NCBI RefSeq assembly: GCF_016722765.1
Contig: NZ_JAEQND010000002.1
Location: 372,001-436,000 of the forward strand
Length of the DNA: 64,000 nt
DNA from: Ramlibacter alkalitolerans
GTDB lineage: Bacteria > Pseudomonadota > Gammaproteobacteria > Burkholderiales > Burkholderiaceae_C
Direction: 5' to 3'
A program made the position numbers and the translations under genes. Under the pieces are notes generated by a model. It was given only the letters and a program-made list of their open reading frames with translations. It was not told the DNA's origin and did not search any database. Below are positions 16,225 through 23,791 of the stretch, piece by piece. Every line of letters starts with the position of its first letter. Position 1 is the first letter of the stretch.

Positions 16225-17196
16225 ATGAAACGACGTGTCTGGATCGCCGCCGCGGCCACCCTGCTTGGCGCAGCGGCCGCTCCGGCGCTCGCGCAGGGCT
16301 ATCCGAACAAGGTGGTGAAGCTGACGGTGCCGTTCGCACCGGGCGGCACCACCGACATCATCGGCCGCGTCATCGCCGATCCGCTGGGCCGCGTGCTGGG
16401 CCAGCCCGTGATCGTGGAAAACAAGGCGGGCGCCGGCGGCGTCGTGGGCGCCACCGACACGGCCCGCCAGGCGCCGGACGGCTACACGCTGGGCATCGCC
16501 ACCGTCTCCACCACGGCGGCCAACCCGGCGATCAACCCGAAGATCCCGTACAACCCGCTGACGGACTTCACGCCGATCATCAACATCGCGGCCACGCCCA
16601 ACATCATCGCAGTCAACCCGAGCTTCCCGGCGAAGGACTACAAGACCTTCATCGAGGTGATCAAGAAGAACCCGGGCAAGTACTCCTATGCCTCCTCGGG
16701 CACGGGCGGCATCGGCCACCTGCAGATGGAGCTGTACAAGAGCCTGTCGGGTGCGTTCGTCACGCACATCCCCTACCGCGGCGCCGGTCCGGCCCTGAAC
16801 GACGTGGTGGCCGGCCAGGTCCCGATCATGTTCGACAACCTGCCGTCGGCGCTGCCCTTCATCAAGGAAGGCCGGCTGGTGCCCATCGTGGTGGCCGCGC
16901 CGCAGCGCCTGAAGGAACTGCCGAACGTGCCCACCTTCAAGGAAGTGGGCCTGGAGCCGGTGAACCGCCTGGCCTACTATGGCATCGTCGGCCCCAAGGG
17001 CCTGCCCAAGGAAGTGGTGACCAAGATCCACGACGCCACGAAGAAGGCGCTGGAGGATCCCGCGGTGCGCAAGCGCATCGAGGACACCGGCTCGATCGTC
17101 ATCGGCAACACCCCGGAGCAGTTCGGCGAGCAGATCAAGAACGAGTACGCGGTGTACAGGAAGGTGGTGGAAGGCGCGAAGCTGAAGCTGGACTGA
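16225..17196 (+). CDS. Bug/TctC-family tripartite tricarboxylate receptor
   Basis: A 323-residue periplasmic solute-binding protein of the Bug family, which is strongly expanded in Burkholderiales. Signal peptide [24 protein letters not shown] is followed by [23 protein letters not shown], the canonical Bug N-terminus. [51 protein letters not shown] and the late [13 protein letters not shown] regions are typical. Binding of a small carboxylate is expected but the ligand is unknown, and no TctA/TctB permease is nearby. A GGAG ribosome-binding sequence lies 8 nt upstream of the ATG. It is followed by a CGTCATCCCCGC hairpin. Confidence 0.9.
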   Translation: MKRRVWIAAAATLLGAAAAPALAQGYPNKVVKLTVPFAPGGTTDIIGRVIADPLGRVLGQPVIVENKAGAGGVVGATDTARQAPDGYTLGIATVSTTAANPAINPKIPYNPLTDFTPIINIAATPNIIAVNPSFPAKDYKTFIEVIKKNPGKYSYASSGTGGIGHLQMELYKSLSGAFVTHIPYRGAGPALNDVVAGQVPIMFDNLPSALPFIKEGRLVPIVVAAPQRLKELPNVPTFKEVGLEPVNRLAYYGIVGPKGLPKEVVTKIHDATKKALEDPAVRKRIEDTGSIVIGNTPEQFGEQIKNEYAVYRKVVEGAKLKLD

Positions 17197-17200
17197 TTCC

Positions 17201-17228
17201 CGTCATCCCCGCCTGCGCGGGGATGACG
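17201..17228. repeat. CGTCATCCCCGC hairpin repeat
   Basis: A perfect 12-bp stem (17201-17212 with 17217-17228) around a CTGC loop. It is one of three related copies in the window (also 32281-32308 and 45931-45960), of a type common in beta- and gammaproteobacteria. Lying 4 bp after the receptor gene and before xerD, it may also act as a terminator or mRNA-end stabiliser. Confidence 0.85.
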
Positions 17229-17235
17229 TCACGTC

Positions 17236-18117
17236 ATGTCCGAAGCCATCGACACCTTCATCGACGCCCTCTGGCTCGAGGAGGGCCTGTCGCGCAACAC
17301 GCTGGCGGCGTACCGGCGCGACCTCGCGCTGTACGAGCAATGGCTCGCGGCCGAGCGCGGTCGCCGCCTTCCCGCGACCGAGGAACACGACCTCCAGGGC
17401 TACTTCGCCGCCCGCGCCCGCGGCAAGGCCACTTCGGCCAACCGCCGGCTGACCGTCTTCAAGCGCTACTTCCGCTGGGCGCTGCGCGAGCGCCTGATCG
17501 CCGTCGATCCCACCCTGCGCCTGCAGTCCGCCCGGCAGCCGCTGCGGGTGCCCAAGACCCTGACCGAAGCGCAGGTCGAGGCGCTGCTGGCGGCGCCCGA
17601 CGTCGACATCCCGCTCGGACTGCGCGACCGCACGATGCTGGAGCTGATGTACGCCAGCGGCCTGCGCGTGAGCGAACTGGTCGGCCTCAAGACCTTCCAT
17701 CTCGGCATGAACGAGGGCGTGCTGCGCGTGCTGGGCAAGGGCAACAAGGAGCGGCTGGTGCCCTTCGGGGAAGTGGCGCGCGACTGGATCGTGCGCTACC
17801 TGGCCGAGGCACGCGCCGCGATCCTGGCCGGCCAGCAGACCGAGGACCTGTTCGTCACCGCGCGCGGCCATGGCATGACGCGCGCCATGTTCTGGGTGAT
17901 CGTGAAGAAGCACGCGGCGGGCGCGGGGATCACCGCGCCGCTGTCGCCGCACACCCTGCGGCATGCCTTCGCCACCCACCTCCTGAACCACGGCGCCGAC
18001 CTGCGCGCCGTGCAGATGCTGCTCGGGCACGCGGACATCTCGACCACCACGATCTACACTCATGTGGCCCGCGAACGGTTGAAGGTGCTGCACGCGCAGC
18101 ACCACCCCCGCGGCTGA
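17236..18117 (+). CDS. xerD: site-specific tyrosine recombinase XerD
   Basis: A 293-residue recombinase that resolves chromosome dimers at dif together with XerC. The N-terminal SAM-like DNA-binding domain (IDTFIDALWLEEGLSRNTLAAYRRDL) is followed by the catalytic domain with Arg in SGLRVSELVGL, Lys in GKGNKERLVPF, HTLRHAFATH, the second His in LLGHADISTTTIYTH and the nucleophile Tyr in that same stretch. The closest family is XerD rather than an integron or phage integrase. The unusual feature is only its position between two Bug receptor genes. Confidence 0.95.
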   Translation: MSEAIDTFIDALWLEEGLSRNTLAAYRRDLALYEQWLAAERGRRLPATEEHDLQGYFAARARGKATSANRRLTVFKRYFRWALRERLIAVDPTLRLQSARQPLRVPKTLTEAQVEALLAAPDVDIPLGLRDRTMLELMYASGLRVSELVGLKTFHLGMNEGVLRVLGKGNKERLVPFGEVARDWIVRYLAEARAAILAGQQTEDLFVTARGHGMTRAMFWVIVKKHAAGAGITAPLSPHTLRHAFATHLLNHGADLRAVQMLLGHADISTTTIYTHVARERLKVLHAQHHPRG

Positions 18118-18142
18118 GAGCGAGAGCCAAGGGAGCCACGGC

Positions 18143-19114
18143 ATGTCGCATCCATCGCGCCGCGCCCTGCTGGCCGCTGCCGCGGCGGCCCTGGCGCTGC
18201 CCGTGCGCGCGCAGCAGTGGCCGGGCCGGCCGGTGCGGCTGATCGTGCCTTACCCCACCGGCGGCATCAGCGACCTGATCGCCCGCGCCATGGCCGAACG
18301 CATGGCGGCCGCCATCGGGCAGCCGGTGGTCGTCGAGAACCGTGCGGGCGCGAGCGGCACGATCGGCATGGAGGCGCTCGCCAAGGCGGCGCCCGACGGC
18401 CAGACGCTGGCCTTTTCCGCCATCAGCCCGCTGGTGCTGAGCCCCGTGCTCGGCAAGGTCTCCTACGATCCGACGCGCGACTTCACGCCCGTGGCCAGCG
18501 TGATGGTCTCGCCGGTGCTGTTGCTCGCCACCCAGGCGATCACGGTGCGCGACTTCAAGGAGTTCCTGCAGCGGGCCCGCGACTGGCCCGACACGATCCG
18601 CTGGGCGACCTCGGGGCTCGGCTCGCTGGGGCACCTGATGCTCGAGGAAATCCAGGCCACGGCCAAGGTGCGCTTCGTGCACATCCCCTACAAGGGCGGC
18701 AGCCAGCAGATCAACGATGCCTTGGGTGCGCAGTTCGAGGTGCTGTCGGCGAACGCGGCGCCGGCGCTGGTCGACTCCATCCGCTCGGGCCGGCTGCGGC
18801 CGCTGGCGGTCGGCGCGCCGCGCCGGCTGGACAGCCTGCCGCAGGTGCCCACGCTGGCCGAGCTGGGCTTTCCGCACGCCAACTTCGCCTCGCACTTTGG
18901 CATCTTCGCGCCGGGCAACCTGCCGCTGCGCTTGCTGGACCGCATCAACAGCGAAGTGAACGCGGCACTGGAAGACCCGGCGGTGCGGGCCCGCATGCTG
19001 GTGGCCGAGAACGTGCCCACCGGCGGAACGGCGCGGGACTTCGCACACCAGATCGCGGCCGAGGCGGACAGCACGCTGGCCATCGTGCGTTCGGTGGGCA
19101 TCCGGGCCGAGTGA
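18143..19114 (+). CDS. Bug/TctC-family tripartite tricarboxylate receptor (second)
   Basis: A 323-residue periplasmic binding protein. The signal peptide carries an N-terminal Arg pair (SHPSRRALLAAAAAALALP, Tat- or Sec-type) and ends near VRAQ. The mature part begins QWPGRPVRLIVPYPTGGISDLI, the Bug signature, with DGQTLAFSAISPL, HIPYKGGSQQINDALGAQFE and a C-terminal HFGIFAPGNLPLRLLDRIN region. It is only distantly similar to the receptor at 16225, so this is not a recent duplication. It starts 25 bp after xerD and may share its transcript. The ligand is unknown. Confidence 0.9.
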   Translation: MSHPSRRALLAAAAAALALPVRAQQWPGRPVRLIVPYPTGGISDLIARAMAERMAAAIGQPVVVENRAGASGTIGMEALAKAAPDGQTLAFSAISPLVLSPVLGKVSYDPTRDFTPVASVMVSPVLLLATQAITVRDFKEFLQRARDWPDTIRWATSGLGSLGHLMLEEIQATAKVRFVHIPYKGGSQQINDALGAQFEVLSANAAPALVDSIRSGRLRPLAVGAPRRLDSLPQVPTLAELGFPHANFASHFGIFAPGNLPLRLLDRINSEVNAALEDPAVRARMLVAENVPTGGTARDFAHQIAAEADSTLAIVRSVGIRAE

Positions 19115-19157
19115 GCGCTGATCCCACGGCTGCGCGGAAGAGCGTCGCGCCGGCGCC

Positions 19158-19184
19158 GGAACGCGCGGGCGGGACGTGGCGTCT
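19158..19184 (+). promoter_or_regulatory. ECF-sigma-type promoter
   Basis: GGAAC (19158-19162) and CGTCT (19180-19184) are separated by 17 bases, the form used by RpoE-like ECF sigma factors (GGAAC-N16/17-CGTC). It lies 63 bp before the first ATG of an operon whose last gene encodes an ECF sigma factor, so autoregulation is the likely purpose. Confidence 0.6.
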
Positions 19185-19204
19185 ATGCAGGCAGACCCGG
19201 TTTT

Positions 19205-19222
19205 CCGGACCAAACGGTCCGG
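19205..19222 (+). promoter_or_regulatory. perfect hairpin in operon leader
   Basis: CCGGACC (19205-19211) and GGTCCGG (19216-19222) form a perfect 7-bp stem with an AAAC loop. It lies between the ECF-type promoter and the ribosome-binding site. It could be an operator or a 5' mRNA stabiliser; there is no direct evidence for either. Confidence 0.4.
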
Positions 19223-19247
19223 CTGGGCGCCTAGGAGAAGCCACACC

Positions 19248-19772
19248 ATGATCCGAACGATGCGTCCCCTCGCACTGGCCGCGCTGGCCGCTTTCGCCCT
19301 CTCCGCCCAGGCCCAGGGCGGGCCCACCGACCCGCAGATCGCCCATATCGTGGTGACCGCGAACCAGATCGACATCGACGCGGGCAAGCTGGCCAAGAGC
19401 AAGTCGAAGAACAAGGAAGTCGACAAGTTCGCCCAGCAGATGATCACGGACCACGGCGCCGTCAACAAGCAGGCGGTGGCGCTGGCCAAGAAGCTCAAGG
19501 TCAAGCCCGAGGACAACGACACCAGCAAGAGCCTGATGAAGGGCGCGCACGAGGAAACGGCCAAGCTGAAGAAGCTCAAGGGCAAGGAATTCGACAAGGA
19601 GTACGTCGACCACGAGGTGGCCTACCACCAGGCGGTGCTCGACGCGATCGACAAGACCCTGGTCCCTTCGGCCAAGAACGCCGAACTCAAGGGCCTGATC
19701 GAGAAGGTGCGCCCCGCGATCCAGGCCCACCTGGACCACGCCAAGCACCTGCAGGCCGACTTGGGGAAGTGA
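19248..19772 (+). CDS. DUF4142 exported protein
   Basis: A 174-residue periplasmic protein. The signal peptide (MRPLALAALAAFALSAQAQ) is followed by an all-helical, Lys-rich DUF4142 domain of the ferritin-like type, with DPQIAHIVVTANQIDIDAGKLA, QQMITDHGAVNKQAVALAKKL and VAYHQAVLDAIDKTLVPSA segments. Members of this family are often stress-linked and periplasmic, and the role is not established. The ATG at 19248 is chosen because it has AGGAG upstream and begins the signal peptide. It forms an operon with the cupredoxin (1 bp gap) and the ECF sigma gene. Confidence 0.85.
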   Translation: MIRTMRPLALAALAAFALSAQAQGGPTDPQIAHIVVTANQIDIDAGKLAKSKSKNKEVDKFAQQMITDHGAVNKQAVALAKKLKVKPEDNDTSKSLMKGAHEETAKLKKLKGKEFDKEYVDHEVAYHQAVLDAIDKTLVPSAKNAELKGLIEKVRPAIQAHLDHAKHLQADLGK

Positions 19773-19773
19773 A

Positions 19774-20094
19774 ATGACTGGAGCGCGCAAGCTGCTGCTC
19801 GTCGCCGGCCTGGCCGCAGCCTGCGCGCTGCCCGGGTTGTGCGCCGCCGCCACGCACACGGTGAAGATCGAGGGCATGAAGTACCTTCCCGAGACGATCA
19901 CGGTCCAGCGCGGCGACAAGATCGTCTGGCAGAACAAGGACATGGTGCCGCACACGGTGACCGCCAAGGGATCGTTCGACTCCGGCAACATTGACGGCGG
20001 CAAGAGCTGGAGCCATGCCATGAAGAAGGCCGGGCGTTTCGACTACGTCTGCACCTTCCATCCTGGCATGAAGGCCGTGGTCGTGGTGGAATGA
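19774..20094 (+). CDS. cupredoxin domain protein, plastocyanin/amicyanin-like
   Basis: A 106-residue periplasmic blue-copper protein. After a signal peptide ending near GLCAAA, the fold shows the four type-1 copper ligands: H60 (MVPHTV), C93 and H96 (YVCTFHPGM) and M99. It is expected to carry electrons or bind copper in the periplasm. It starts 1 bp after the DUF4142 stop and overlaps the ECF sigma gene by four bases (ATGA), so all three are translationally linked. Confidence 0.9.
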   Translation: MTGARKLLLVAGLAAACALPGLCAAATHTVKIEGMKYLPETITVQRGDKIVWQNKDMVPHTVTAKGSFDSGNIDGGKSWSHAMKKAGRFDYVCTFHPGMKAVVVVE

Positions 20095-20789
20095 CAGGCA
20101 TGAACCTCAAGACCGAAGCCGTCCGCCAGGAGCTGGACGACGTCACGCTGGCGCAGCGGGTGCAGGCGGGCAGTGCAGGGGCTTTCGAGCTGCTGATGCG
20201 CCGCTACAACCAGCGCCTGTACCGCCTCGCGCGCTCGATGCTGCGCGATGCGGCCGACGCCGAGGACGCGGTGCAGGACGCCTACCTTGCCGCCTACCAG
20301 GCCATGGGCACGTTCCGCGGCGAGGCGAGCCTGGCGACCTGGCTGTCGCGCGTGGTGGTGAACCAGTGCCTGGCCCGCATGCGCCGGCAGGCGCGCCGCG
20401 ACAACATCATCCCCATGGTTTCCATGGGCGGCCCGGACGAACAGGAGGCCCCGGTCATGCCTGCCGACGAGAAGGACACGCCGGACCGCGCCCTCCTGCG
20501 GGCGGAACTGCGGGCGGTGCTGGAGCGCAAGCTCGACGAACTGCCCGAAAGCTTCCGCACCGTGTTCGTGCTGCGCTCGGTCGAGGAACTGAGCGTGGAA
20601 GAAACGGCGCAGACGCTCAACCTGCCCGAAGCCACGGTGCGCAGCCGGCACTTCCGCGCCCGCAGCATGCTGCGCGAGTCCCTGGCGCAGGACATCGACA
20701 TCGCCGAACGCGACGTGTTCTCCTTCGACGGCGAACGCTGCGACCGCATCGTGGCAAGCGTGCTGGGCAAGGTCGCCGCCAAGCCCTGA
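20091..20789 (+). CDS. RNA polymerase ECF sigma factor, RpoE-like
   Basis: A 232-residue ECF sigma factor. The sigma-2 region spans about residues 25-95 (FELLMRRYNQRLYRLARSML, DAEDAVQDAYLAAY, TFRGEASLATWLSRVVVNQCL). The sigma-4 region spans about 150-205 (LDELPESFRTVFVLRSVEELSVEETAQTL, then a recognition helix PEATVRSRHFRAR). A 25-residue C-terminal tail with one Cys follows. No anti-sigma gene lies downstream. The two exported proteins encoded upstream in the same operon are either its targets or part of its sensing. The ATG at 20091 overlaps the cupredoxin stop. Confidence 0.9.
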   Translation: MTGMNLKTEAVRQELDDVTLAQRVQAGSAGAFELLMRRYNQRLYRLARSMLRDAADAEDAVQDAYLAAYQAMGTFRGEASLATWLSRVVVNQCLARMRRQARRDNIIPMVSMGGPDEQEAPVMPADEKDTPDRALLRAELRAVLERKLDELPESFRTVFVLRSVEELSVEETAQTLNLPEATVRSRHFRARSMLRESLAQDIDIAERDVFSFDGERCDRIVASVLGKVAAKP

Positions 20790-20799
20790 CGCTCTTGCT

Positions 20800-20834
20800 C
20801 CCTCCCCCGCCGGGGGAGGGCCGGGGTGGGGGCG
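20800..20834. repeat. CCCTCCCCC hairpin repeat
   Basis: A perfect 9-bp stem, CCCTCCCCC (20800-20808) and GGGGGAGGG (20812-20820), is followed by CCGGGGTGGGGGC. From memory, this is a dispersed repeat type in Comamonadaceae. It stands 10 bp after the sigma-factor stop codon and could terminate the operon. Confidence 0.65.
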
Positions 20835-20951
20835 CTCCGGTGCACATTCGCGGCGCACCCTTGCGCTCCATGCGCTGCGGCGGTGCGAAATCTCCCCGCC
20901 TCCCGCACCAATCCCGCCCTGAACGCCCCTTTCCCTCTGGCACACCCCTTG

Positions 20952-21073
20952 CGTTGACTCCTGCATCCCGCGCGGTGCACGACGCAGTGCGCCGCGGCTG
21001 CACAACGGCGTGCATCCCTGGTCCGGTTCGCAGCGCGTCCGGGCCGCCCGCGATCCCGCATCAGGAGTCAACG
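20952..21073 (+). promoter_or_regulatory. leader with 12-bp arm sequestering a ribosome-binding site
   Basis: CGTTGACTCCTG (20952-20963) is the exact reverse complement of CAGGAGTCAACG (21062-21073), which contains the AGGAG ribosome-binding sequence of the transporter gene starting at 21077. Pairing of the arms across about 98 nt would close a hairpin over the translation start. The loop carries two direct copies of TGCATCCC. It is a possible switch, although the arms could also be the ends of a small element. Confidence 0.45.
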
Positions 21074-21076
21074 TCC

Positions 21077-21889
21077 GTGGCCTACCTCGTCCCTTCCGAA
21101 TTCGTCACCAAGATGGTCGACGCCGGAGAGTCCAAGATCTTCATGTCGACGCGCGACACGCTCGTGCGTTCCACCATGGCCGGCGCCATCCTGGCGCTGG
21201 CCGCCTGGTTCTCCATCACCATCAACGTGCAGACCGGGCAGCCGCTGGCCGGCGCCATCCTGTTCCCGGTCGGCTTCTGCATCCTCTACCTGCTCGGTTT
21301 CGACCTGCTCACCGGCGTGTTCGTGCTGGCGCCGCTGGCCCTGATCGACAAGCGCCCCGGCGTCACCTGGCGCGGCGTGCTGCGCAACTGGGGGCTGGTC
21401 TTCACCGGCAACTTCGCCGGCGCCTTCACGGTGGCGGGGATGATGGCGATCATCACCACCTTCGCCTTCTCGACCGAGCCGAACGCCGTCGGCAAGGCGA
21501 TCGGCGTGATCGGCGAAACCCGCACCCTGGGCTACGCGCACTATGGCGCCGCCGGCATGCTGACGCTGTTCGTGCGCGGCATGCTGTGCAACTGGATGGT
21601 TTCCACCGGCGTGGTCGGCGCGATGATCTCCACCACGGTCGGCGGCAAGGTGATCGCGATGTGGATGCCGGTCATGCTGTTCTTCTACATGACCTTCGAG
21701 CACTCGATCGTCAACATGTTCCTGTTCCCCTCGGGCCTGCTGCTCGGTGCGAAGTTCTCCCTCATGGACTACCTGGTCTGGAACGAGATCCCCACCGTGC
21801 TGGGCAACCTGGTCGGCGGGCTGTCGTTCACGGGGCTCACGCTGTATGCGACGCACCTGAAGACGGCGCCGAAGCGGGCGCTGGCGTGA
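21077..21889 (+). CDS. formate/nitrite transporter family protein
   Basis: A 270-residue FocA/NirC-type pentameric channel for small monovalent anions. About six membrane segments are visible, with the family regions AGAILALAAWFSITIN, GNFAGAFTV and RGMLCNWMVSTGVVGA, the last being the conserved NWxV-type stretch that contributes to the pore. The GTG at 21077 (VAYLVPSEFV) is taken as the start because AGGAG (21063-21067) sits 9 nt upstream and no ATG precedes the first helix. The adjacent kinase-phosphatase fusion is a known companion of nitrate/nitrite transport genes, so nitrite is the better guess. Confidence 0.88.
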   Translation: MAYLVPSEFVTKMVDAGESKIFMSTRDTLVRSTMAGAILALAAWFSITINVQTGQPLAGAILFPVGFCILYLLGFDLLTGVFVLAPLALIDKRPGVTWRGVLRNWGLVFTGNFAGAFTVAGMMAIITTFAFSTEPNAVGKAIGVIGETRTLGYAHYGAAGMLTLFVRGMLCNWMVSTGVVGAMISTTVGGKVIAMWMPVMLFFYMTFEHSIVNMFLFPSGLLLGAKFSLMDYLVWNEIPTVLGNLVGGLSFTGLTLYATHLKTAPKRALA

Positions 21890-21892
21890 GGC

Positions 21893-23710
21893 GTGGAGGC
21901 GTTTCGTAGGCTGGCGGTGAGCGCCGAAGGCCGAACCCCAGCGCTTGCGCGCAGCACTGGGGTTCCGGCGCTGGCGCGCGTCACCGCCAGCCTACGGGTC
22001 GCCGTCGGCGCGTACTCGGACCAGGGCCCCAAGCCCTCCAACCAGGACGCCCACGGCCTGCACATCCCCCGCGAGCCGCAACGCGCGTCCAAGGGCGTCG
22101 CGCTCGCGATCGCCGACGGCATCAGCAGCAGCGACTGCGCCGCGCAGGCCAGCCAGGCCGCGATCCGCGGCTTCCTCGGCGACTACTACTGCACCTCCGA
22201 AGCCTGGTCGGTGAAGAAATCCGTGGAGCGCGTGCTGGCCGCCACCAACGCCTGGCTGTTCGCCCACACCCAGGCCGGGCAGGGGCGCTACGACCGCGAC
22301 CGCGGCTGGGTCTGCACCTTCAGCGCGCTGGTGATCAAGTCGCGCACGGCGCACCTGTTCCACGTCGGCGACGCCCGCATCTGGCAGGTGCAGGGTCGGG
22401 CGCTGGAGCAGCTCACGACCGATCACCGCATCGCCGCCGGCGGCGGCCGGAGCTACCTGGGGCGGGCGCTGGGCATCGCCCCGCACCTGGAGATCGACTA
22501 CCGCAGCCTGCCGCTGCAGGAGGGCGACACCTTCCTGCTCACGACCGACGGCGTCCACGAAGCCCTGGCGCCGCAGGCGATGCTGGCGGCCCTCGACCGC
22601 CACGGTGCCGACCTCGATGCCGCGGCGCGCGACATCGCGCAGGAGGCCCTGCGCCAGGGCAGCCGCGACAACGTGACGGTGCAGATCCTGCGCGTGCAGC
22701 AGTTGCCGGCGCCGCAGGTCAGCGAGCTGCAGCGGCTGGCCGGCGAACTGCCCCTGCCGCCCTTGCCCGAGCCGCGCGGCGTGTTCGACGGCTGGCGCAT
22801 GCTGCGCGAACTGCACGCCAGCAGCCGCAGCCACCTGTGGCTGGCGCAGGACCTCGGGACCGGCGCGCGGGCGGTGCTGAAGCTGCCGTCGCTGGACCTG
22901 CGGGGCGATCCGGCGACCATCGAGCGCCTGCTGCTGGAGGAGTGGGTGGCGCGCCGCGTGGCCAGCGCGCACGTGCTCCAGGCCGCCGACGTGCCGCGGC
23001 CGCGCGGCTTCGCCTACGTGGCGATGGAATACGTGCAAGGCGCGACGCTGCGCCAATGGATGCTCGACCACCCGCGGCCCGCGCTCGAGACTGTGCGCGA
23101 CATCGTCGACCAGCTCGCGCGCGGCCTGCGGGCGCTGCACCGGATGGAGATGGTGCACCAGGACCTGCGGCCGGAGAACATCATGATCGACGCCGCCGGC
23201 ACCGTGCGCATCATCGACTTCGGCGCCGTGCAGGTGGCCGGCCTCGCGGAGACCGCGGAGGCGCCTGCGCACCGGCTCGGCACGCCGCAGTACACGGCGC
23301 CCGAAGCCCTCCTCGGCGCCCCAGGTTCGCCGCGCAGCGACCTGTTCGCGCTGGCCGTGATCGCCTACGAGCTGCTCTCCGGCCGCTTGCCCTATGGCGC
23401 GCAACTGGCGCAATGCCGCACCCTCCCGCAGCAGAAGCGCCTGCGGCTGCCCTCCTTGCGCGCCTCGCGCCCGGAGCTGGCGCACTGGGTCGACGATGCG
23501 ATCGCCCGCGCGCTGCAGCTCGAGCCGCAGCGCCGCCACGAAGACGTGGCGGAGTTCGCGTACGCGCTCCGCCGGCCCGATCCGGGGCTGCGGCCGCGGC
23601 GCGCCCGGCCGCTGATCGAACGCGACCCGGTGGTGTTCTGGAAGGGGCTTGCGCTGCTGCTGGCGCTCGCCTGCGTTGCGCTGCTGGCGGTCCGGGCGTC
23701 GGGTTCGTAG
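21893..23710 (+). CDS. bifunctional PP2C phosphatase / Ser-Thr protein kinase fusion
   Basis: A 605-residue regulator. The N-terminal PPM/PP2C domain (about residues 38-270) has NQDAHG, ADGISSSD, TTDGVHE and SRDNVT metal-site motifs. A protein-kinase domain (about 300-560) has the Lys in AVLKLPS, HQDLRPENIMID and IIDFGAV, with Gln instead of Arg in the HRD motif. One C-terminal membrane helix (GLALLLALACVALLAV) is predicted. The GTG at 21893 is the first start. About 30 residues near the N-terminus are encoded by a palindromic repeat, so the native start may have been changed by insertion. The stop codon TAG lies in a second copy of the same repeat. It starts 3 bp after the transporter gene. 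Confidence 0.85.
   Translation: MEAFRRLAVSAEGRTPALARSTGVPALARVTASLRVAVGAYSDQGPKPSNQDAHGLHIPREPQRASKGVALAIADGISSSDCAAQASQAAIRGFLGDYYCTSEAWSVKKSVERVLAATNAWLFAHTQAGQGRYDRDRGWVCTFSALVIKSRTAHLFHVGDARIWQVQGRALEQLTTDHRIAAGGGRSYLGRALGIAPHLEIDYRSLPLQEGDTFLLTTDGVHEALAPQAMLAALDRHGADLDAAARDIAQEALRQGSRDNVTVQILRVQQLPAPQVSELQRLAGELPLPPLPEPRGVFDGWRMLRELHASSRSHLWLAQDLGTGARAVLKLPSLDLRGDPATIERLLLEEWVARRVASAHVLQAADVPRPRGFAYVAMEYVQGATLRQWMLDHPRPALETVRDIVDQLARGLRALHRMEMVHQDLRPENIMIDAAGTVRIIDFGAVQVAGLAETAEAPAHRLGTPQYTAPEALLGAPGSPRSDLFALAVIAYELLSGRLPYGAQLAQCRTLPQQKRLRLPSLRASRPELAHWVDDAIARALQLEPQRRHEDVAEFAYALRRPDPGLRPRRARPLIERDPVVFWKGLALLLALACVALLAVRASGS
21906..21995. repeat. GTAGGCTGG palindrome, full copy at 5' end of kinase-phosphatase gene
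   Basis: A 90-bp palindrome: GTAGGCTGGCGGTGAGC pairs with the mirrored TCACCGCCAGCCTAC, with inner arms CGAACCCCAG / CTGGGGTTCCG. It starts 13 bp after the GTG and is read through in frame, giving an N-terminal extension. It also contains an alternative in-frame GTG-AGC start. Confidence 0.88.
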
Positions 23711-23791
23711 GCTGGCGGTGAGCCGCGCAGCGCGAACCCCAGCGATCGAAGCGCTGGGGTTCGGCGCTTCGCGCGCTCACCGCCAGCCTAC
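23707..23791. repeat. GTAGGCTGG palindrome, full copy between kinase-phosphatase and antiporter genes
   Basis: An 85-bp, nearly perfect palindrome with inner arms GCGAACCCCAGC / GCTGGGGTTCGG. The left end provides the TAG stop of the kinase-phosphatase gene (23708-23710). The right end, read on the minus strand, encodes VGWR and the TGA stop of the antiporter (23777-23779). It also sits where a bidirectional terminator would be expected for these convergent genes. Confidence 0.9.

Noticed and set aside
17236-18117. Tyrosine recombinase considered as a phage or island integrase
   Set aside because: Length and motifs match housekeeping XerD, and there is no adjacent tRNA or attachment site.
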